Shown here one piece after another: positions 57,805 to 64,000 of a DNA stretch of 64,000 nt. The stretch spans positions 140,206,234 through 140,270,233 of the forward strand of contig CM043958.1 of NCBI GenBank assembly GCA_014529385.2, written 5' to 3'. The notes beneath the pieces were generated by a model. The model was not told the origin of the DNA. It searched no databases and saw nothing but the letters and a program-made list of their open reading frames with translations. The stretch is from Adiantum capillus-veneris (Eukaryota > Streptophyta > Polypodiopsida > Polypodiales > Pteridaceae). The position numbers and the translations under genes were made by a program. Every line of letters begins with the position of its first letter. Within the stretch, counting starts at the first letter, position 1.

Positions 57805-59025
57805 CTGGACAAAGAAGAGGTGATCAGCAATGAAGGCCATGAACAGAATATTCCCTCAGAGGAGGTGGAGAGCAGAGTGAGCGTTCAATGGCATTTCGAC
57901 AGATGGGCTTGTCTAACAGGTGGCAGCAATGGAGGGACGGATGTGATTGGCGACATCGCTTTCGACAAATCAGAGTCATGGTTTGCAACAGGCGGCATTG
58001 CCAGGAATGTGAGACTCTTTTCTCTACAGGCCATAAGAGATGCGGCCAGCCTTCTCAGCCAAGATACTGACGTGGCAGATTTCGAGGAAGAGGAAGACGT
58101 CGAAGAGGTAAGGCCCGATCATCCGCGCCTACGCAGACGCGACGTCGGCCGGAGGTGGTGCCCTGAGCTGGAGCGCGACCGCTGTTGTGCTAAAGTTATC
58201 TGTACCGCTGCCCGCCTCAGCAGTGTGCAGTGGGCGGCGGACACTGTCATCGGCTGTGGTGATTATGATGGAGTCGTCACCGAGTGGGACGTGGAGCGCG
58301 GGAGCGCTCTCTTGGAGCGGGACGGGCATGGGGGAAAGAAGGTGTGGAGTATAGACTACTCAAAACAGGAGCCTCGTCTGTGTGCGTCCGCCTCAGATGA
58401 CGGCACAGTCCGGCTGTGGGCGGCTGGCAACAGCGAGCGTCCGGCCATCACCCTGTCCTCTCCTACGGGGTCTCCGATATGCGCTGCCCGATTTCATCCC
58501 ATGGCGTCTCACTCCATCGCAGCCGCCTGCTCCGATTCCAAACTCTACGTGTATGATTTACGCCGTCCGTCGGAGCCATCGCAGACCCTGGCTCGTCACC
58601 GCCGGGCGGCCAGCAATGTCCGGTTTTTGGGGGAGGGGCACTTGGTGTCGGCGTCGGTAGACTCGACGCTGCAGCTGTGGGATTTAGCCTCGGCGAAGGC
58701 AGTGCGAACGTTCGGCGCTCATCTGAATGTGCGGAATTTTGTGGGTCTGTCGGTGAGGCATGAGTCAGGCCTGCTGGCTTGCGGATCGGAAACCAATCAG
58801 GCTTTCGTGTATGACAAGAGGTGGGCAGTGCCCATGCTGTCGCATAATGCGCCGGGCGGAACAGGGTCGTCCAGTTCCGGCGGCGGCTCGGCGGATAGAA
58901 ACAGCAGTAGGATGGTGAGTGCGGTGTGCTGGAAGCAGGAGGCGTCGGACTGTACTCTTCTCACTGCCAACTCCGATGGCTTCCTCGAGATCTTGAACGG
59001 CTTCCGCACACCTCATTATTATTAG
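57805..59025 (+). CDS. RUP: RUP-like WD40 repeat protein (COP1/SPA-type beta-propeller)
   Basis: A single-exon, GC-rich ORF with about seven WD40 blades. Clear ones include VQWAADTVIGCGDYDGVVTE, LCASASDDGTVRLW, AAACSDSKLYVYDLRRP and LVSASVDSTLQLWDL. HLNVRNFVGLSV followed by LLACGSETNQAFVYDKRW is the hallmark shared by COP1, SPA and RUP propellers, and length (~400), N-terminus and lack of RING or coiled coil fit RUP1/RUP2 (EFO1/EFO2). In Arabidopsis these nuclear proteins promote UVR8 re-dimerisation and repress UV-B responses; YDLRR could serve as a DDB1-binding WDxR-type box. An acidic insert follows blade one. Oddly, the frame is open from a TGA at 57766 but has no ATG before residue ~228. 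CTG at 57805 (A at -3, G at +4) or GTG at 57820 are possible starts, and the ATGs at 57830 and 57839 are in another frame. Confidence 0.85.
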   Translation: MDKEEVISNEGHEQNIPSEEVESRVSVQWHFDRWACLTGGSNGGTDVIGDIAFDKSESWFATGGIARNVRLFSLQAIRDAASLLSQDTDVADFEEEEDVEEVRPDHPRLRRRDVGRRWCPELERDRCCAKVICTAARLSSVQWAADTVIGCGDYDGVVTEWDVERGSALLERDGHGGKKVWSIDYSKQEPRLCASASDDGTVRLWAAGNSERPAITLSSPTGSPICAARFHPMASHSIAAACSDSKLYVYDLRRPSEPSQTLARHRRAASNVRFLGEGHLVSASVDSTLQLWDLASAKAVRTFGAHLNVRNFVGLSVRHESGLLACGSETNQAFVYDKRWAVPMLSHNAPGGTGSSSSGGGSADRNSSRMVSAVCWKQEASDCTLLTANSDGFLEILNGFRTPHYY

Positions 59026-60040
59026 CAACCCCGCATTGGCACTGTTCTGGTCAGCTTTCTGAAAGCTGCATTGTGTCTTTACCACTCACGCACAATATAA
59101 TTGCAGCACCGACTGGATCTTTCTTGTTCTTTACAGTTTACACATCTACATTTTCATCCCCACAGCATTGCCTTAAATGCCAACGAACTCGATTTTAGTC
59201 ATCGTGTCTAAACATTTAAAGCCCATTGGCCTGTACGCATTCTTTTCCTTTTCTACGTGTTTGGGAAAAGCATGCCTCAGCTTCAGCTTAGCCTTGAGCC
59301 AAATCAGCTAGTTGAAAGAGAAGGAAAAAATTTGTTTGAGAAAATTAAAAAAATAGAGTTAAAATGCAAAAATGGCGCTTATTGTGTGAAATTTCCTTTT
59401 TGAATCCTGTATGTTTGTGAAATTGATATTTCCAGAACACTGATTTGGGCTAAACCTAGTTTCTTTTGAGGCTATAAAACAAGCATGTGTGTGTGTTTGA
59501 ATAGTTTATAATTTTTGCATCAATTGTTTAAATTATGCATGTGTAGTACACAAATCATACTGGTTGGCCCACCTACGGTTTGGCAGAATTGAGAGTAACT
59601 CTCTGGAATCTCCGGAGCAAATGTTGACCAACACATTAAGCTTGTTGTTGTTTGTGAGTCTTTGTGAGTCATTGGATTATGCTCCTTAAGTTGGTTGAAG
59701 GGCAAAGTCAATGTTTAAGCTACCTTTGATGTAGGGTGTAAGAGAGGCATCTAATGTCGTGCATAAGAGGGGACAAAAAATAGCTTGTACCAATGGGTCT
59801 AGATCGGTCTGAGAGAGAGAGAGAGAGAGAGAGACAGATTTCAGTCCACGAAATAGTCAGTTGTATTACTCTCTTTGCTCTTGACTTGTCATTAATTAAT
59901 AAGGACAGGTTCCCCACGCTGCCATAGGCAGTGTTTTGTTGGCGTGAGCATTTTTTGTCGCCTAGAGAAAACGCTACCAACGAGTGCTCAACATCGGCGA
60001 TTTTGGCAGAGTGGGCAAAACGTTGCCCCTCTCTCTCAGC
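59026..60040. other. 3' flank of the RUP-like gene; no other supported gene
   Basis: An AATATAA (near 59094) may serve as poly(A) signal. A (GA)n tract lies at 59811-59834. Short ORFs only. Confidence 0.45.
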
Positions 60041-60060
60041 CTCCTGCCACCTCGGCAGAG

Positions 60061-61970
60061 ATGGCTCCACGAAGATGGCGGGCTAAACGCTCTCCATCAC
60101 CTCAAAAGGGGAGAAGACCATTGCACACTTCTCCACACCATAATTTAAAGAGGGATGACAATAAGCAAGAGAAGAAAAAGGCGAGAAAGAGGACACCCTC
60201 TTCTCCATCTTCTTCATTCTTCCTCTTATGAAAGTGATGGTGAAGACAAAGAAGATCAAAGCAAGAAAAAGGCGAGAAAGAGGTCACCCCCTTTTCCATC
60301 TTCCTCAAATTCTTCACGTTCTGAAGAAAGTGATGGTGCAACCTTTGAACCATCCAAAAGAAGAGGCCATAGGAAATCCTATGCCGCGTGGAAGAGGTCA
60401 TCCAGACTCAAGAAGTTCAAAGAGGGAAGGAAGAGAATCTCTTTCCAACAGTTCGATGCGGCATTTGGAGATAAGGCTTCACGGAGTCCTCTCAGCTACA
60501 CCATGTAGCTACGCACTTTCAAAAGTCCACCAGACAATGGTGGTCTAGCCTACGGGCCAATAGTGAAGCTCCACGAACATGGAAAGCTTTAAGAGCTTCC
60601 ATTATGAAGCAGTTTTTGGCCACCGATGCCAAAGACAAAGTACTAACCGAATGGCAAAGCTTGAAACTCTCTCCCTACGAATCCATTCACAAATATGTAG
60701 ACAAGTTTTAAGACTTACAACTCAAAGCCATTGTCTTCAAAAAGTTGGATTTTGGAGAGCAAAAGCAACAATTTTGTGCGGGCTTACCTGAAGAAATGAC
60801 GGAGTATGTCAACTCCCAAAGGCCACGCACCATGTCGGCGGTTATACACCATACTATGGTGGCTTCTCGAATCAATTTCCAAATGGGGGCTAAAAGAAAT
60901 TCTAAGCCCATGGAAAACAAGGGTTCTAATGAGCCCAAGGGGAAGGACAATGTCTAAAAGTCTCCTAAGGGCAACTCCAACAAAGCTAAAGAGAAGAGAG
61001 TTTACAAAGGCAAAAATAAACTCTCTCCTGAAGAGCTTGAGCGTTATCTCAAGGATAACCGCTGTTTCAAGTGCGCCGATCAAGGGCATGAGTACCGTGC
61101 TTGTCCTCAAAAGAACACCCGCCATGAAGCTCCTAGAGCTACCTTGGTCGAAATCCAAGAGGAGGAAATTCACCACAAAGGATCTCCTCTATGTCATGCT
61201 TAGGGAAAGGTAAGAGAACATGATGCTTTTATTCTCTTTGACCCTGGTTCTACTCACAATTTCATATCCATAGAGTTGGCCACCAAGCTAGGCATACAAG
61301 ATTATGAGATGGGAGATGTCCTACCCGCAGACGGTGCTTTCAAGGGGCAAGAAGCTTCAATCACTCCCTTAATTGGGAAATGGAGGCTCCATGTCCAAAG
61401 CTATGTGGACAAAGAGGACTTCTTTATCTCTCCTCTCAAGAATGAGGATGTAATCCTAGGGGCACCATGGTTTGGTCGCATGGCTGCCAACGTTAAATTC
61501 TCTGAAAGGAGAATCTCCTTTAAGTTCATGAAAAAAGATATGTACATAGATGCTAAGGAAATGGATAACATCATACCCATTGTACCTACACAAGCTTTCA
61601 ACAAGTCAATAAAGAGCTCTATTTCCGTGTACATGATTTTTGTTAAAGAATCTCAAAATGAACCTAATGTTTTAGCAAAAGAAAATATACACAATGAAAA
61701 GGAATTAGAGTAATCCAATTTTCTCAAGGGGTTTCAAGATATCTTTATTGACAACATCCCTTGTGAGCTACCTCCTAAACGAGACAATGATGACCATGAA
61801 ATTGAACTTCTTCTAGGAAGTTCACCGCATAACAAACCTCCTTATAGATCAAGTTTCTCAAGCTCAACAAGAGGAGATTATGCGGCAAGTGCATGAGTTA
61901 GTTGAGAAGGGCATGGTTAGGCCTAGTTCATCTCCATTTTGCTCATCTGTGCTATTAGTGCAAAAGAAAA
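60061..61970 (+). pseudogene. Chromovirus copy 3: gag and protease, then truncated
   Basis: Begins inside gag with MAPRRWRAKRSPSPQKGRRP. Then come YAAWKRSSRLKKFKEGRKRI, KLSPYESIHKYVDKF-stop-DLQLKAIV, FCAGLPEEMTEYVNSQRPRT, and a zinc knuckle CFKCADQGHEYRAC with all four ligands (about 61063-61104). The protease FILFDPGSTHNFISIELATK leads into an intact 145-codon frame (61276-61713, ending about ILGAPWFGRMAAN plus linker). Pol ends at FCSSVLLVQKKM (61965), the very start of RT; the rest, integrase included, is missing and LTR sequence follows. Confidence 0.8.
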
Positions 61971-62059
61971 TGATCAGTTTAACATGAGAAAATAATTTAG
62001 GAGAATTAGATATTGATTATTATGACATTACCTCTCTCTTGAAATAATAGTCGTCCTCA

Positions 62060-62376
62060 ACTATGGGGTAGAGAAGATAAAGCATATTCATTAGTCCAAT
62101 GAGCATTCAACAGCCCAATGGCCAGGAGACAAAGGGGTCCAATGAGAGTTTAGATGCATTGATTAATTAGAAAAATCTTCACAAAAGGGAAACGAAGACA
62201 TATGTCAAAAGACTATCACTTATGATGCTTAATTTCCATTGGCTAGGCCTGGGGAGGTCCAATAGGGCTGTAGCATGAGCAATTAGCAAGGGGGTCAACC
62301 AAGAGACAGAGGGGGACTGATTTTCTCAAGGAATTATTCACTTACACATTCACACAATCAATGCGTGAAGCAAGAA

Positions 62377-62413
<37 letters not shown>

Positions 62414-63080
62414 TCTCAAGCTTTAATGGAAAGCTCACCACCTACTCCAAGCTTGTGAGAAGGGAGGCCTACACCAACAACTCTTGGCTTTGTGATGCAA
62501 ATCCAACCAAGAGCCAAGCTTCAATGCATGCTCATCTCCTCTACCATGCTAATTACTAAGCTAAGCTACGCTAATATGAGTGATTATGTGAGGAGATGTA
62601 TATCTTTCTTGTAAGAATACTCCTTCTTCCTCTCAATGTACTCTCATACCCCACTAGCTCTCACCATCTTCGAAGGTGTGTGAGGTCTTGGGTGTGAGAC
62701 CGTGAGGGAATTGATGTTGTGTTTACTAAGTGTTGTGCTTAGTGCTTGAAGTTTCCATCTTCATAGCACTAGCTAGTATTGAAGGAACACAAAGAATTGT
62801 ATTGTAAAATGTCTCTCTTGATGCCAGGAGAAACCATAATACAAAGCCTTTTGGAGGGGGGACCGACTCCATGCAAATCCGGTCCTCAACTATTGTCAAT
62901 TGCTTAATTTCTCTCTCTTTTGAAGTATTGTTCATGCTATCTAACTAGGTGTTATACGTTTTGTTGCTCTCTCCACCTAAGCACTCTTGTTATTCTCATT
63001 AGGAATCTATTATAATGAAATGCTCACTATGTTCATGCTATTTTCCTCTACACACAAGTTACTAGGCCATTAAATGTTAC
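62060..63080 (+). mobile_element. 3' LTR of chromovirus copy 3
   Basis: Matches 54060-55307 in order: AAAGGGGTCCAATGAGAGTT, CATTGGCTAGGCC, AACTCTTGGCTTTGTGATGC, CGAAGGTGTGTGAGGTCTTGG, CTTTTGGAGGGGGGACCG and GAAATGCTCACTATGTTCATG, ending near TGTTAC at about 63080. A (CT)n tract at 62379-62411 lies within it. Confidence 0.75.
62379..62411. repeat. (CT)n microsatellite
   Basis: About 33 bases of CT inside the LTR. Confidence 0.95.
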
Positions 63081-63146
63081 GTCTGCTATGTTAGACCTAC
63101 TCCACTACTCTCTATAATTAACCACTTCGACCGTGGGTGAGATACT

Positions 63147-63410
63147 CACTACAAGAGGTTGTGTGCTCTTGTGACGCTGTTAGCGACGGAAATACACTGG
63201 GTTTTTATAACCCCCGGCGTCGCTAAAACCGTCGCTAATAGCGTCGCTACGAGAGCGTCGCTATATGCGTCGCTATATAGAGACGCTCATAGCGACGGTT
63301 ATAGCGACGTTTACACAGAAGTCTATAGCGACGCTCATAGCGACGCTCATAGCGACGCTCATAGCGACGCTACAGAGCCATAAATAGCGACGGTTATAGG
63401 GACGCCCGAG
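63147..63410. mobile_element. CACTA/EnSpm terminus with subterminal repeats
   Basis: Starts CACTACAAGAGG (63147), the conserved terminal motif of plant CACTA transposons. Dense subterminal TAGCGACG motifs follow in both orientations (GCGTCGCTA on one side, CATAGCGACGCT in a 12-bp tandem run at about 63340-63370). In this superfamily such motifs bind the element's TnpA-like protein. The element continues past the window, so its other end and target duplication cannot be seen. Confidence 0.88.
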
Positions 63411-63785
63411 AGAATTTTTTTTTGGTGACAGGGCATTGAATGCCCTGCCACCCATCAAGCATATTGTACTTGATTCACTTTTTAAAAAAAGTGCAAGGGT
63501 AGATAATAGACCCAAAATAGTCACCCACAAGACGCATTGTTTGCAAAATTGACAAGCGTAAAATTGACAATTGTACACATCATAGGCAAAATGAATTGAT
63601 TGGCAAATGTAATAATGACAATTGTACAACATCATAGGCATAAAGAATTGATTGGCAAAATGAACTACGGTGACAAATGTAATAATATACATGGTTCAAA
63701 AAGACGTATAAAATCCGTCTCATGATACATAAGCTATGAGAAACCCTAAACTAATGCTATCTAGCTATGGCTAAACTGATGTCGT

Positions 63786-64000
63786 CTAGTCAGACGTCTC
63801 ATCGCGTCCAAGCGGCGTATCTGTCGGATTCTGCAAAAAAAGACAATAAGACAGCTTTCAGTAAGTATAAACATATAACGACATTTATAAAACAATACAA
63901 AAAATAGAAAAGAGTAAACCCTAATACTAACCATGCCGCTGCGAGAGCTGAGAATGTCCATTAGGGCGTTTAAGCCCTTCCTGCCTGTGTACTCGCGCTC
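63786..64000 (-). CDS. Last two exons of a CACTA-element gene (partial)
   Basis: Exon 63932 to beyond 64000 reads REYTGRKGLNALMDILSSRS-GM. A GT-AG intron 63831-63931 (101 nt; donor ATG|GTTAGT, acceptor TTTTTTTGCAG|AAT) joins it in frame to exon 63786-63830, NPTDTPLGRDETSD and TAG. The gene is transcribed towards the CACTA terminus, so it is probably one of the element's proteins (transposase or accessory). Too little is present to say which. Confidence 0.55.

Noticed and set aside
58926-59198. Other-frame ORFs within and after the RUP-like gene (also 58382-58660 and 58765-59085)
   Set aside because: Shadows of the GC-rich WD40 frame; no homology pattern of their own.

Overview
The window looks like nuclear DNA of a land plant with a large, repeat-rich genome. 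Evidence: a RUP-type (COP1/SPA-like WD40) photomorphogenesis gene, Ty3/gypsy chromovirus elements primed by initiator tRNA-Met, a CACTA/EnSpm terminus with TAGCGACG subterminal repeats, hAT remains, GT-AG introns of 78-144 nt, and many long (CA)n, (CT)n and (GA)n tracts. A well-formed Penelope-like retroelement without a visible endonuclease leans me towards a seedless plant such as a fern, or a conifer, but this is inference and I cannot name the species.

Layout. 0.25-3.2 kb: decayed minus-strand gene with a DUF7869-type, DDE-like core. 3.3-5.3 kb: degenerate ~160-bp tandem array; 5.4-5.7 kb: GC-rich minisatellite. 6.8-10.8 kb: minus-strand Ty3-type gag and protease with no reverse transcriptase, plus small upstream ORFs. 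11.6-16.9 kb: a ~1.45-kb sequence present twice as direct copies, separated by 2.3 kb of non-coding DNA with long microsatellites. 17.0-21.8 kb: hAT C-terminal fragment (+), RING-like and protein-kinase-like pseudogenes (-), and two tandem-repeat arrays. 22.1-27.1 kb: gag/protease fragment, a relic of the 31-36 kb family, a decayed plus-strand frame, and a C48-like (Ulp1) relic.

27.1-36.5 kb is the most unusual part. Three clusters of inverted-repeat hairpins share the core ACCAAGCGA; the last is a clean 98-bp tandem array whose spacers carry TGACGTCA-type palindromes. Directly after it begins an unrecognised intron-containing plus-strand gene (29.7-31.5 kb). It meets, tail to tail, an unrecognised intron-containing minus-strand gene (36.5-31.5 kb) with transposase-like acidic motifs. 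The arrangement resembles a two-gene DNA transposon such as MuDR, but no right terminus was found.

40.7-46.9 kb: a Ty3 chromovirus (LTR, PBS, gag, protease, RNase H, integrase, chromodomain, PPT, LTR) with the reverse-transcriptase core deleted. 47.4-53.25 kb: a Penelope-like element (-) with ORF1, an RT ORF and ~0.7-kb pseudo-LTRs, bounded by a perfect 22-bp target-site duplication. 53.4-63.1 kb: two broken copies of the same chromovirus family, LTR plus 5' gag on the left and gag-protease plus LTR on the right. Between them lies a single-exon GC-rich RUP-like WD40 gene with its own TATA/CT-rich promoter but no in-frame AUG. 63.15 kb to the end: one end of a CACTA element, including the last two exons of a minus-strand gene.

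Most coding sequence here belongs to mobile elements in various states of decay. The RUP-like gene is the only clear host gene. It probably acts in UV-B/light signalling and does not appear to work with its neighbours.
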